DNA of 64,000 nucleotides from positions 11,241,072-11,305,071 of the forward strand of contig JAJEKV010000040.1 of the NCBI GenBank assembly GCA_021234155.1, written 5' to 3'. The position numbers and the translations under genes were made by a program. A model generated the notes under the pieces. The model was not told the DNA's origin and searched no databases. It worked only from the letters and a program-made list of their open reading frames with translations. Shown here piece by piece: positions 1-11,278 of the stretch. Within the stretch, counting starts at the first letter, position 1; each line of letters starts with the position of its first letter. This DNA is from Isoetes taiwanensis (taxonomy: Eukaryota; Streptophyta; Lycopodiopsida; Isoetales; Isoetaceae).

Positions 1-741
1 TTCACGTTCGGGCGCTGCTAGGAATTAAACTCATAGAGATGGAGTTAGAGTGTCTACTTATATTGGGCCCAGGCCATTGTACTATATATATGGTAGGGAT
101 TAGCTCATAAGTTTTTAGATGAGTTTGAGTCTTGTCTCTCTTGATCTCCTCTCTATTTGAGCTCATGTATGTTCATCATTGATATCAAGGGGGCTTATCA
201 TTTTCCACTCTCATTGTTCTCTTTTGTTCACATTTTCTTCTTCTTGTTTTCTCTTGCAAATCCGTACGTGACATAGTCCCCAGGATTCTCTGTTAGATCC
301 AAGGGTCCTCCACAGGGGAGGCTGTCTCTTTGCGAGGAGTTCACGAACCAGACCCCAAACAATTATCTTAATGTTTGTTTTTGCGGAGTTAGGACAATGG
401 TAAAAGATTTGTAAAAGCTTGCCAATGGGGGTTCACTTTCACCGATCCTTAAATTTGCTTAGTAATGTATAGTTCTTTTGCAATCAAATGTTTATTCAAG
501 TATTTGATGTAACCATTCAGATTCAATATAGCTATCACCATTTATGTTATGTATTGGTTAATTAATTATTTGCATTAAAGGTAAGTTTAGATCACATTGC
601 TTAATTATTACATTGCATCATTGAGCATGCGACTACGCACTCATAAACTACACCATTGAAGTGAAATTGTCACGAGAAGGTTATGCGAACCCCTTCAATT
701 TGCTGGCTAATTGTGGTGTGTAGGGATGAATTTGGGAATCA
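1..741 (+). repeat. LTR of unit A (5' part missing)
   Basis: This is the left LTR of the first composite unit, cut by the window edge. It aligns with the complete LTRs at 34,274-35,220 and 60,214-61,175. A TATA box (TATATATA, about 84-91) lies 15-20 bases after a GGGCCC motif, as in an LTR promoter. The 3' end is set by a TCA end followed by a three-base spacer and the primer-binding site. This copy differs from the other two by many small indels, more than they differ from each other. Confidence 0.8.
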
Positions 742-744
742 ATT

Positions 745-756
745 TGGTATCAGATC
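745..756 (+). promoter_or_regulatory. Primer-binding site, unit A (initiator-Met tRNA type)
   Basis: TGGTATCAGATC lies three bases after the LTR end. The plant retrotransposon primer site complementary to the 3' end of initiator methionine tRNA is TGGTATCAGAGC, so only one base differs. Minus-strand DNA synthesis would start here. The same site follows the other two LTRs. Confidence 0.75.
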
Positions 757-1591
757 TAAAATTAAGCGACTTGTAAGAGGCACATCGGATATAATAAAAA
801 TCATGTTTTGGCCTTGGGATCCGCAGTTATAGACATTTCTTCATATGTTCACCATTTATGGGGCACCCACCTTAACTCTGTTTCCAAAAGGAGGCCTTTA
901 ATCTAGGCTCGATCTAGGGTGTTTGATAAAGTCTAGAATAGTCCATTCCTTATCCCTTCAGCTAAAGATTGTTTTGCGAGATCTAAAAGGTACAAATCAC
1001 TTCCCCAGCCAAATATTTGAGTGGATTGTCTTGGGAGAAGCACGCTTGCAACCAAGTGTGTTTTGATGTTATTGAGCCACATGTCTTGTATAAATCTATA
1101 AAGGTTTTAGGCCGGCCCATACAAAACTCTCTCACCTCCCTTATCGTGGCCAAAGAAGCCCACAGGCACTCCCAATTAGGTAATCCAAATGTTGTATGGC
1201 TTCAATTGGCGATAAAATTCTTGCTCGATTGCGAGCTCAATTCAATTCTCCCTGCAATAGCTATGGCTTCCAGAACACATTATATTCCAAATGGAGCTCT
1301 ATAGCACTAGAGCATCAATATCGGCATTAGAATAGCTAGAACTATGTTTTATGTGATTACCAAGAGATGTGTGCCTTATGAGGAAGAAGAATGTGATGTT
1401 CACACATCACATGCGATGCTGCGCCGCACATGTCATAGCGGCCACACCTTTGAAAGGCCGCCATCGACTCCGGGCACAGGATGATCCAGGTAGGCGGGAG
1501 TGTTCATTACATCCCCATCCCCTCTAAGGTAACTATAACAACATATTTGTTTGTTCTTCTCTTTATTGGCCTTTACCCATTTTTTTCTTGC
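757..1591 (+). other. Retroelement leader, unit A; no recognised gene
   Basis: This is the stretch between primer site and tandem duplication, where gag would normally begin. A 95-codon open frame at 1,017-1,304 has a counterpart at 35,453-35,695, but the two match only partly because of frameshifts. No zinc knuckle, capsid motif or other gag signature is visible. The stretch is conserved in all three units, so it may carry packaging or regulatory RNA sequence; that is inference. Confidence 0.4.
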
Positions 1592-2030
1592 AATAATCTT
1601 CTCAAACCTCGAGTCTAACATTGACCATTGGATCTCATATGCATTTACTACATGTCATTAGTTCCTTTACTTGACCAATTTTGCTTGCATGCATTTTGTT
1701 TTACCACCTTGGCATATTTTGAGCCTAGGTGGCATGTTTTAATTACACCTTGCATGTTTGAGACACCTTAGCGTAATTTGGAGCCTAAGTGGCATTTTGG
1801 AGCCTAAAAGTGGCAATAATCTTCTCAAACCTTAGTCTAACATTGACCCATATGCAGTACTACATGCCATTAGTTCTACTTGACCAATTTTGCTTGCATG
1901 CATTTTTCTTTACCACCTTGGCATATTTGAGCCTAGGTGGCATATACAAACCCACCTTGGTATGTTTGAGCCACCTTGGCATGTTGGAGACACTGCTTGT
2001 CATTTTCTTTTTGCCATACTTTCTTGAATC
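1592..2030 (+). repeat. Two-copy tandem duplication (~220 bp), unit A
   Basis: Two successive copies begin with AATAATCTTCTCAAACC at about 1,592 and 1,815. Each contains a smaller internal pattern around 'CACCTTGGCATATTTGAGCC', alternating direct copies with near-complementary 'GCCTAGGTGGCATG'. The duplication is present in units B and C at the same place, so it predates their duplication. Confidence 0.8.
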
Positions 2031-2462
2031 CATGATCTAGAACTACATCCAACAAATATGTATCTATTATTTCCTCGATATCTTTCACATTAGATGTTTG
2101 TTGTTCTCATACTTAAGAATTAAGCCTACCTCTTTTCGTTTAGCCATGGCAACCTCCATCTTTAGATAAATTTGCTTTTTGCATTATACTCAAACAAAAG
2201 TAGGATGTCGAGGGCCCAATAGAAACAAAGAGCAAAAGCAAGAGCTGATTTAAAAACAATGGTTCCATGCCAATGCATAAAATAAAAAAGCAAAGTAATA
2301 CTTGATTTGATCCTTAGAACTAAATCTTGCCTAATATTTTACATCTAACCTCTTGAGGCCTTTAAAAGCTCGGTAACTTCGGATTCAAGCCGATTAAGGG
2401 AGCTTTTGGTTTTGATATTTTTGATGATGGAAAATCTAAGAGTTTGATATTTTAATGGAAAA

Positions 2463-2714
2463 TCAAGAGGAAGCATTGATAGCTTTGAAAAGATCATTTG
2501 ATATTACGCCACATGTTCAAATACTTACATTAAAAGAATCTTGAGGCACAACTTTTGCCATATGCAAGTATTGTTGGATTTGGCTAACGAATTAATAGAT
2601 GCAAATGGATGCTATACAATCAATTCAACCTATTTGATATTGCGAAATTTACTACTGATATTGCATTTTTCTAAAGAATGCATGACACCCATTTCTTGGC
2701 AAATGATGTTATAA
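2463..2714 (+). pseudogene. Conserved short coding-like remnant, unit A
   Basis: This is the unit-A copy of a stretch that reads as protein in units B and C, ending ...ISWQMML then TAA. Here single-base insertions break the frame, but the nucleotide sequence is otherwise close. I do not recognise the product. See the entry at 36,932-37,174. Confidence 0.3.
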
Positions 2715-3182
2715 TAATTGCCACAAAAACACAAAGAACATAGTTGCTAGTTGTACCTAGTCTACTTACATCAGTTAGTAGTACTAAAAATTGACCTTCT
2801 TAGTCTACTCATAGCAAGTTAGGAGTAGTGTATGCTGATAAAGTAAAAATGTGAAAGTCAAACACCTAACCTCTATATAAACATGAACCACGATCATGCG
2901 TTATGGCTAAAGCTTGTATTATGGCTTTTTGGCCGTGTATTGCAGCACATGTAGAGCATATTCCTTCCCCCATAAATCAGGCCCAAAGTGAGCCTTTTGC
3001 GAGTCAAACTTCGTGCTGTTGACGACTATGAGGGACATTATTAAAGCAAGACCATTACATAAAGAAAAGCGATTATTTTTCAGCGTAATGCGATGCAGTA
3101 GGAAAACAAGAAGGCCAATTATTGCATGGCAATACTCTGTGAGCAAGAACATGAACACCATGATGGAATGACTAGAGCTTGG

Positions 3183-3193
3183 GGAATCGAACC
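3183..3193 (-). promoter_or_regulatory. Polymerase III B-box-like motif, unit A
   Basis: The minus strand reads GGTTCGATTCC, an exact B-box consensus, inside the palindromic GGGGAATCGAACCCC. On the minus strand an A-box-like TGGCATGCAGG lies about 40 bases upstream in the better preserved copies. This fits a tRNA-derived SINE head. No complete tRNA cloverleaf can be folded. Confidence 0.35.
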
Positions 3194-3425
3194 CCCGAGA
3201 TAAATCCAATGCCATGCCTTACCTGCATGCCACATTCGGACTATGCATAGGAGCCATCGAGCGCGCATGCCATTCACTTTCGACTCCAAGCTCCGGTTGC
3301 CAATGGCATGGATTGATGATCCTATCGTGGTTTTTTAGATTTTTGGAAGCCAACAAAGGCTTGTTGTTGATTAGTTAGTGAGCTTGGGGAATTGAACCTT
3401 AGCGCCAATGCCAATGCTCATCAGA

Positions 3426-3458
3426 GCATAAGGAGATCGGTGTAGGGGTCTCATATGC
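3426..3458. repeat. Degenerate hairpin, unit A
   Basis: This is the counterpart of the perfect 12-bp inverted repeat at 63,920-63,958. Here the arms read GCATAAGGAGA and TCTCATATGC, so pairing is disrupted by small indels. Confidence 0.4.
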
Positions 3459-4117
3459 CAGGGCAAAGCCCTCTTGAAGCCCTAGGATGTTAGTAAAGAA
3501 TGCAAATGGACAAAGCATGTGCAAGACATAGCATAAGCGACAAAACATCACACATATTCATCCACCAGGCTTTCGAGAATGTACATGTGGCATGGAGCCC
3601 GCTATGGCTTGCACAAACAAGAACATTTCAAACACAATGGAGGGCTGACAGCCTGGATTCATGGGCTGTCAGGATCTTGGCTCCACGATCCGGCATCAAG
3701 GCTGGCTGGATTTCTAGCACGTCCATGACACAGCCAAGCTCATGTGAGACCTCAAAGCACACCAATTAGGATAACGGAGCACCAAGTTGCTCCCGAGGCA
3801 ACAGACATAAGCGGGTCAGTAGCCACATAAAAGCGATCCGAAATTTGCCTCGAGGATCCTAAGAGAAGCTGACTATTCGATGAGGTCCAAAATGCTAGAC
3901 CTAGCAATTTGTTATTAGTGTACATGCAAAAAAATAAAGGCATTTAATAATTAGAAAACTTACATAAATAAAGAAATAAAGAAATAAAAAAAAAGCAAAA
4001 ACCACGATTCACATTGAAAAAGATCATTGACATTAAAACTATTTACATTGTTGAATTAAAAGAAGAACTATATTGACATGTAAAAATGAAAATAAAAAAG
4101 AACATAAAAGAAGGGGC

Positions 4118-4201
4118 CTCGTCTTTCTTGGCGTCCCCTTCTTGTAGTAATAAAAAATATAGAGAATGGGCCTGCGTCTTTCCAACGACGTCCTTCTTCC
4201 A
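4118..4201 (+). repeat. Paired CACTA-terminus-like motifs, unit A
   Basis: Two adjacent copies of a motif reading GGGCCTCGTCTTT...CGTCC...CTTCTT lie before the GAA tract. The first continues CTTCTTGTAGTAATAA, close to the CACTA right end CCCTTGTAGTG at 54,656-54,665. It looks like a decayed CACTA end or a subterminal repeat, in the same orientation as the true right end. The opposite (CACTA...) end was not found. Confidence 0.45.
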
Positions 4202-4205
4202 TGGA

Positions 4206-4430
4206 AAAAAATAGAAGAGGAAGAAGAAGAGGAGGAGGAAGAAGAAGAAGAAGAAGAAGAAAGAAGAAGAAGAAGAAGAAGAAGAAGAAGAAGAAGAAGA
4301 AGAAGAAGAAAGAAGAAAGAAGAAGAAAGAAGAAGAAAGAAAGAAAGAAAAGAAGAAGAAGAAGAAAGAAGAAAGAAAGAAAGAAGAAGAAGAAAGAGAA
4401 GAAGAGGAGATAGGAAAGAAGATTGAATAG
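4206..4430 (+). repeat. GAA microsatellite, unit A (first tract)
   Basis: Purine-only tract of GAA units with GAAA interruptions. The open frames encoding poly-Glu, poly-Lys or poly-Arg on this strand and poly-Phe, poly-Leu or poly-Ser on the other are products of the repeat and not genes. The unit-B tract at 38,687-38,858 is purer. Confidence 0.95.
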
Positions 4431-4447
4431 AATGAGGAAAATGGAAG

Positions 4448-7176
4448 TGTCCTACATCGAGGGAGGGATGTGGGAGAAGAAGAAAAAGAAGAAAAGAAGA
4501 AGAAGGAAAAGAAGAGAAAATGGTCTCAAAATGTTGGGGCTGCTTATACGGCTTAAAAAGATGCAAATACTTAGCTAAGATGCTAAAATGTCAATGCAAA
4601 AATATTTTTGGTTAAAATCTTGCTATATAGGGGCATGAGCCCAAAAGAATTAATGTTAAAACGCTTAAGGTAGATTGCATGTCAAGGGGCATAGACCCAA
4701 AATTATGTTAAAACTTGTAAAGAGTGGTGCACCCTTTGACTATATTACTATTATTGTTGATAAATTTTCTATAGGTGGTTTTTGTGGGCATGCAAGAGGT
4801 GCCACATATGACCTTTAAGTAAATGGGTTGCATGTGCTTTTGCCAAACTTTTTGGGGGCAACAATAAAGCTTTAATATTGGATTTGAAGATACTAGTTAG
4901 GCCTACAAGAGGTGCAAGATTTTCTCATACGAATTATTTTGGTTACTTAAAGTTTGCATGCATAGCCATAGCGGCTTCCGTGAAGGTGGATATCTTTGAT
5001 AAAGGTAAAAAAGCTTTACATTTATTCTGATTTGGGTGGGCGTAAGAGAACGCCGGTATTTTGTGCCCTAAATAGTTGGCCGCCTTAGCACGCCCTAAGC
5101 CGCCTTGCATGCGCTGAGTTATGGGCGATGCGGACTATGAAAATGGATGACTACGATGTAACGGTTCCACGAACAACATAGCGAAGATTTTCTTTATCAT
5201 GCCGGATAACTTGATGGAATACTTCTCATTGTGATCATTACCTTTAAAGGTGGACATTTCTCACATTAGAGTGCATTTCAATGCCATAAAAGTTATTGCA
5301 TGCACCAGCGGTAAGCCCATGGCATTCAAAATAATTAGCCGAAATTGGTGGCCATGGATTTGATATTTTCTATGGATGTCGCTTTACACGAAATACTTGA
5401 GGTTTCAATGGAGTCACGCAAATGAATGGAACGGCTATGTATGGCGGGAGCATCCTATTGAGGTTCTTATGACCCGTCTTTCATTTCATTATTTAGTCAA
5501 AATCGGAAAAGAATGATTTATGTACATACCTCGTATGAGACGGTACAGTTGTTCTTCTTTGGCGGGGAAGCTAAATAAGGAGATTGCTTTGTGCATAGGT
5601 GCAACAATAACATACTTGAAAGGCCATTGAGTATGTTTATCACGGGGCTCATATACTAGGAAAGATTTTATTGCAGCTACACCAACATCTATGCCTTATG
5701 ACGGGGAAGTCTTAAGCTTGTTCTTTGGTTTTAAGATGCTAAAATCACGAAATGAATCGTTAATGTTGGTAGCACGCATAGTGCTTGCCTGATTTTGCCT
5801 AGGTTGAATTCTCTGTAGCGTGGCTTGTAACATGTATAACATGTCGGGATAAGCTATATGATGTCGAGGATAAGCTATGCGAAAAATAAACATTTGGGAG
5901 TTAATCCTTGCATTAAGAAATTTATGTAAAAGAGTCATGCGCATTTGCTTGCGGTCTGCCCATAGGGAGGTTATTTCAGGCAGTTTTAGTCCTGCCACTT
6001 CAAAAGGTATAATGGGAATCGAGGTATGCTAACTTCTTGACATTAGATTCTATGTGATTACGCGTCATTGATGTTAAGTTTGATTTCTGATTTAATCCCA
6101 TTTATTGGCTTAATTGATTACTTTGCTCAGGGCTGAGCAGGGCAGCTGCCTGTTTTCAATAATCTTAAAAACAGGATTTGGTTGGAAGTTTGTGTTCTTT
6201 GAGAACTAATAGTGGTTAACTTGGATGGTTAACTATCACAGTTGGATTGTGTTGTTGTGATCTAACCTTGATAGAAGCTGGCTTCTTCTACTCATTAGGG
6301 TAGTTTAGCTCTGAATTTCATCTAATTTAAAGTGAGGGTGAAGGAGAAGGCGGAGAGTTTGTAAAAGCTTACACGGCCAGGTGTATAGTTACCATGTTTT
6401 TGCTAGCTTATGCATTGTTTGGGTCGGGTAACCCGCGACTCTCTCTCTGGTTCATTTATTTTTAGGTAAAAGATCCAGCATTTGTAGCAAGGTTGTTAAA
6501 CATGGAATAGCAAACGTACCAAATTATTGGTGAGATCCTTCGGCTTTGGGATTATGAATACGAGAACATGAGCGGAATAATAGTTGTTTTGGATCTTCTC
6601 TTGCATTTTTTATGCTCTTTAGACGATATTATAGCATGGTTAAAGGGTCGGACCAATGGATTATGTATTCAGAGAAATGGCTGACTACAAGCTTAAGCTA
6701 TGATAGGAAAGCGATTATGAAAATCGATCATGAAAGTAACAAAGGGAATGAGTTTGAGTATTCAATCATATTAGAATAAAGTAAAGTAAAATCACATATG
6801 AATGTTATGTTCCACGATTTTTGAATTCATTACCAAGTTATGCATATATTGGAGTAAATGTTTTCTACTTTGGCTAATAATAAATGATTCGGCTCAAGTT
6901 AAAGGTTTAAGTTCAAGTTAAAGACAAAATGTAATACTTAAAGCTATCTAGTTAAAAAAGAAAGAAAAAGATATATGGATCAAAATTTATTTGGGAAGTG
7001 TACATTTTGTCATGATAAATCAAGATTAAATGGAAGTAGGAGTACCTGATGTGGCGGCTTAAAACACCGGGATAGATATTGGGAGACATGGTCTTACTTT
7101 TCACGAGCGAAGCGTTTAATGGTAGTTTTAGCATTATTTATGCGTAGTCTTTGTAAGAACATATTAGAAGAAGAAG
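4448..7176 (+). repeat. Large repeat copy 1 (possible LTR), unit A insertion
   Basis: This ~2.7-kb sequence recurs at 7,890-10,640 at an offset of 3,442-3,475 bases. It begins TGTCCTACATC, with an inverted GATGTGGGA soon after, a style common at plant LTR 5' ends. It contains no recognisable coding domain. Unit B lacks the whole block. The pair could be the LTRs of an inserted element with a very short internal region, or a local tandem duplication. I see no clear primer site after the first copy, so the LTR reading is unproven. Confidence 0.6.
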
Positions 7177-7889
7177 CATGACATCTATTTCTTTGGAGGT
7201 ATTAAACCAACACATCATTCTGAAAACCATTAAACAATCTTTGATTCCTTATTTGGATGTAGCACAACTAAAAAGCTGTGTATGATCTATTATTCTGCAT
7301 TTGGAAGGTTTTGGTGAATACTATTAGTGAGTTAAGATATATATCTTTGGGGTAATGCTCTAATAGGGTTGTCTTATCTCACAGTTGTACCTTATGGCTG
7401 ACAAAGTAATACATAAGGTATTACGAGGAATTAAACTAAAAGATCGGCGACCATCTCTTTTTTGCTAACGAGTTAGATTGAGTTTATTTGCTTTATTATA
7501 AGAAATATGATTCACCATCTTTTTGATTCATTGAAAGCTATGGGTATAAAAATATAATATAAGGATGGTCTTAACTGATTGGGGCTTGTGGCCCATAGTG
7601 TCACTTTTACCTCTACATCTTTTAAAATTATGGATGTTGGCCCAATGTGCTAACTGTCAAATGCTAGTCTAATAAAATTGACCTTGGCCCATTGTGCCAT
7701 GGCCATGATATTTGGCACAATGCTAATAATAATAATAATAATATTAATTGTTTCAACTATAGGGTAATAAGATAGTTTGAACTACCTTTTTACGGTATAA
7801 GGATAGTTAGAGCTATCTATTTTCTAATACGGTGTAAGAGAGTAGGACCCACCTCTTTTTATAGGAGTCCTACTTCCTTATAAGATATG
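7177..7889. other. Spacer between the two large repeats
   Basis: About 710 bp of AT-rich unique sequence with no coding signal. It includes a short AAT microsatellite near 7,723-7,748. There is no convincing primer-binding site at its left end, nor polypurine tract at its right end, both of which a standard LTR element would have. Confidence 0.45.
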
Positions 7890-10640
7890 TGTCCTACATC
7901 ACGAGGGAGGGATGTGGGAGAAGAAAAGAAGAAAGAAGAAGAAGAAAGAGAAGGGAAAAGAGAAAATGGTCTCAAAATGTTGGGGGAATTTGCTTGCTGC
8001 AGGCGGCAAGATAAATACTTAGCTAAGATGCTAAAATATCAATGCAAAATATTTTTGGTTAAAATCTTGCTATATGAGGGCATGAGCCCAAAAGGGTATG
8101 TTAAAAACTTGTAAAAGTGGTGCATGTCAAGGGGCATGAGCCCAAAAGAATTAATGTTAAAACTTGTAAGTGGTGCACCTTTGACTATGTACTATTATTG
8201 TTATTAAATTTTCTATAGGTGTTAGAAGTTTTTGTACAGGCATGCAAGAGTGCCACATATGACCTTTAAGTAAATGGGTTGCATGTGCTTTTGCCAAACT
8301 TTTGGGGGCAACTTGTAAAGGCTTTATGTGGTTTGAAGATCTTAATTAGGCCTACAAGAAGGTGCAGAGATTTATACATACGAATTATTTTGGTTACTTA
8401 GGGTTTTGCGTACATGGCCATATGAAATAGTGGTGGATATCTTTTGATAAAGGTAAAAAAGCTTTACATTGTTACAATTTGGGTGTGGGCGTAGAGAGAG
8501 GAGCATGGGGTATTTTGTGCCCTAAAATAGTTGGCATGCCAGCGCCCTAAACCATACTTGCACATGCTTTGAGTTATGGGCGATGCCGGACTATGAAAAG
8601 GAAATGGATGGAGCCGGTAGCCAGCGGTTCCACCAGGCTGGCACACTGGCGAAGATTTCTTTATCATGCCGGATAACTTGATGGAATACTTCTCATTGTG
8701 ATGCGTGCCTAAAGATTGGACATTTCTGTTACGGTGCATTTCAATGCCATAGCAAAGAGTTATTGCATGCACCTTTGGTAAGCCCATGGCATTCAAAATA
8801 ATGTGGCGAAATTGGTGGCCATGGATTTGATATTTTCTATGGATTATATCCTTTTACAAATATGAGGAGTTTCAATAGATCTGCAAATGAATGGACAAGC
8901 TATGTATGGCGGGGAGCATCCTATTAATTCTTATGGCCGTCTTTCATTTAGAGTATTTAGTCAAAATCGGAAGAATGATTTATGTACATACCTCGTATGA
9001 GGCAATTTGGTTGTTCTTAATAACTTCTTTGAGAGGCTAAATAAAAGGAGATTGCTTGTGCATAGGTGCAACAACATAACGAAAGGCCATTGAGTATGTT
9101 TATCTGAGCTCATATACTAGGAGAGATTTTATTGCGACTACACCAACATCTATGCCTTATGACACGGGAAGTCTTAAAGCATTTGTACGGTTTAAGATGC
9201 CCAAATCGTGATAGATTTATAACATTGCTTTGCATAGTGCTTGCTGATTTTGCCTAGGTTGAATTACTCACGTAGCGTGTAGCAACACAATGTATAACAT
9301 GTCGGGATAAGCTATGCATGATGTCGGGGATATTTATCACACGAGAAAATAAACATTTGAGTTAATCTGCATTGAAATTTATGTAAAGAGTCTTTATGCG
9401 TTTGCTTAGATTACGCCCATAGGAGGTTATTTGGTAGTTTAGTCACGCCCTTCAAAGTATAATGGGAATCTACGGGGAGTATGCTAACTTCTTGACATTG
9501 AATTCTATGTGATTACGCGTCATTGATGTTAAGTTTGATTTCTCACGATTTAATCCATTTATTAGCTTAATTGATTACTTTGCTTTCAGAGAATTTGAGC
9601 AGTACATTTTGTTTTCAATAATCTTAAAAGCGAGTTTGGTTGAAGTTTGTGTTCTTTGAGAAGCCAATAGTAAGTTAACTTGGATGGTTAACTATCACAG
9701 TTAGTTGTGTGTTGTTGTGATCCCAACCTTGATAAACTGGCTTCTTCTACTCATTAGGGTAGTTTGAAAGCTCACGAATTTCATCTAATTTCGAGAGAGT
9801 GTGTAGTAGGTGAAGGAAGCGAGAAGAGCGAGGAGAGTTGTAAAAACACACGTACAGTGTACCGTTACATGTTTTTTTGCTATACATGCATTGTTTAGGT
9901 GCGGTAACCACGACTCTCTCTCACAGTTCTATTTTGATAAAGATCTGCTTGTTGTAGCAAGGTTGTTAAACGACCGATAACCAAAACCGGTACAAATTAT
10001 TGGTGAGATCCTTCGGCTTTGGGATTATGAATGCGGGGGTACGAGCGGAATAGTTGTTTGAGGATCTTCCTTATGCGCATTTTTTATCATAACACAGGCG
10101 ATATTATAGCATGATTTAAAGGGGTGGACAATGGATTATGTATTCAAATGGCTGACCTAAGCTTAAGCTATGATAGAGGCCCGATTATGAAAATGCGATC
10201 CTTAGAAGTAACAAAGGAATGAGTTTGAGTATTCAATCATATTAAGAATAAAAGAGTGGCAAAATGTCAGCATGAATGTATGTTCCACTTGATTTTTTGA
10301 ATTCGCATTACAAGTTATGCATATATTGGAGTAAAATGTTTTCCTTTGACTAATATGCAGTAGATTCAGCTCAATTTAAGGTTTTAAGTTCAAGTTAAAG
10401 ACCAAAATGTAATACTTACAAAAGCCATCTAGTTAAAGAAAAGAAAAGATATATGAGGATCAATTTATTTGGGAAGTGTACATTTTGTCATGATAATCAG
10501 ATTAAATGGAAGTAGGAGTACGTGTAGCGGCTGGCTTAAAACACCGGGGATAGATATTGGGAGACATGGTCTTACTACGAGCGAAGCGTTTAATGGTAGT
10601 TTTAGCATTATTTATGCATAGTCTTTGTAAGAGCATATTC
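7890..10640 (+). repeat. Large repeat copy 2 (possible LTR), unit A insertion
   Basis: Second copy of the ~2.7-kb repeat, starting again at TGTCCTACATC. Matching landmarks include 'GTATTTTGTGCCCTA' near 8,510, 'ACGACTCTCTCTC' near 9,908 and 'AGTCTTTGTAAGA' near 10,620. It runs directly into a second GAA tract whose right flank matches the flank of the single tract in unit B. The extra block is therefore bracketed by GAA sequence on both sides. Confidence 0.6.
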
Positions 10641-10745
10641 GAAGAAGAAGAAGAAGAAGAAGAAAGAAGAGAGAAGAAGAAGAAGAAGAAAGAAGAAGAA
10701 GAAGAAGAAGAAGAAGAAGAAAAGAAGAAGAGGAAGAGGAGATAG
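10641..10745 (+). repeat. GAA microsatellite, unit A (second tract)
   Basis: GAA tract followed by GATAGGAAAGAAAAGATTGA, the same right flank as the tract in unit B near 38,860. Together with the tract at 4,206-4,430 it flanks the inserted block. Confidence 0.9.
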
Positions 10746-11190
10746 GAAAGAAAAGATTGAATAGAATGAGAAAGTGGTGAAGAAGAAGAAGAAGAAGAAA
10801 ATGAATAGAAGATTGGAAGAAACTGACGAGGAAGATTAGAAGGAAGAAACCAATGATTGGAAGATCATTGGAAGAAGAAGGAGGAGGATTGATTCATACT
10901 AATAGTGAGGAAATGGATTGAAGAAAAACAAGGGATGGAAAGAAGAGGAGGATAGAAATGGGATGGATTGAAAACAAACAAGAAAAACAAGCCTAAATCT
11001 AATGAAACAACAAGCCTAATTCAAAAATAGAGTTGATTGATCCATTGAAATACCTTTTGGATGCTTGCTTGGCTTTGGAAGGGACGCAAGGATGATCGCG
11101 CCAAAATGCATACGAAAAACGCTCCTCCGGCCGCTTAGAACCAAAAAACTAGGCTGGCCCGGAGCTGGAAATACGTTTCGATAAAAAATT
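10746..11190. other. Purine-rich spacer, unit A
   Basis: A- and G-rich non-coding sequence matching 38,859-39,295 in unit B. No gene, TIR or promoter seen. Confidence 0.5.
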
Positions 11191-11278
11191 CTGAGGCGTC
11201 GTTCAGCGGCCACGTCATTGGCGTCGTTAAGCGGCGTCGCGTAATGAATCGTTAAGCGGCGTTTATAGCGGCATCAAT
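11191..11278 (+). repeat. CACTA subterminal-type repeats, left cluster, unit A
   Basis: Repeated GGCGTCGTTAAGCGGCG-type motifs. The counterpart in unit B (39,300-39,384) reads with ACG where this copy has GCG. Dense short direct and inverted repeats of this kind lie inside CACTA ends, where TNPA-like proteins bind in En/Spm; binding here is inferred. Confidence 0.55.

Larger units (their letters stand above)
2031..4117. other. Non-coding internal region, unit A
   Basis: AT-rich sequence between the 220-bp duplication and the GAA tract. It contains the remnant frame at 2,463-2,714, a polymerase-III B-box-like site near 3,183 and a degenerate hairpin near 3,426, listed separately. No gag, protease or reverse transcriptase motifs were found on either strand. 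Short open frames here are not convincing. Confidence 0.5.

Noticed and set aside
1017-1304. gag gene start
   Set aside because: Position fits but there is no capsid or zinc-knuckle signature, and the frame is not stable across the three units.
4166-4566. Long open frames encoding poly-Glu, poly-Lys, poly-Arg, poly-Phe, poly-Ser or poly-Leu
   Set aside because: They are translations of the GAA microsatellite; the same happens at 10,557-10,745 and 38,652-38,978.
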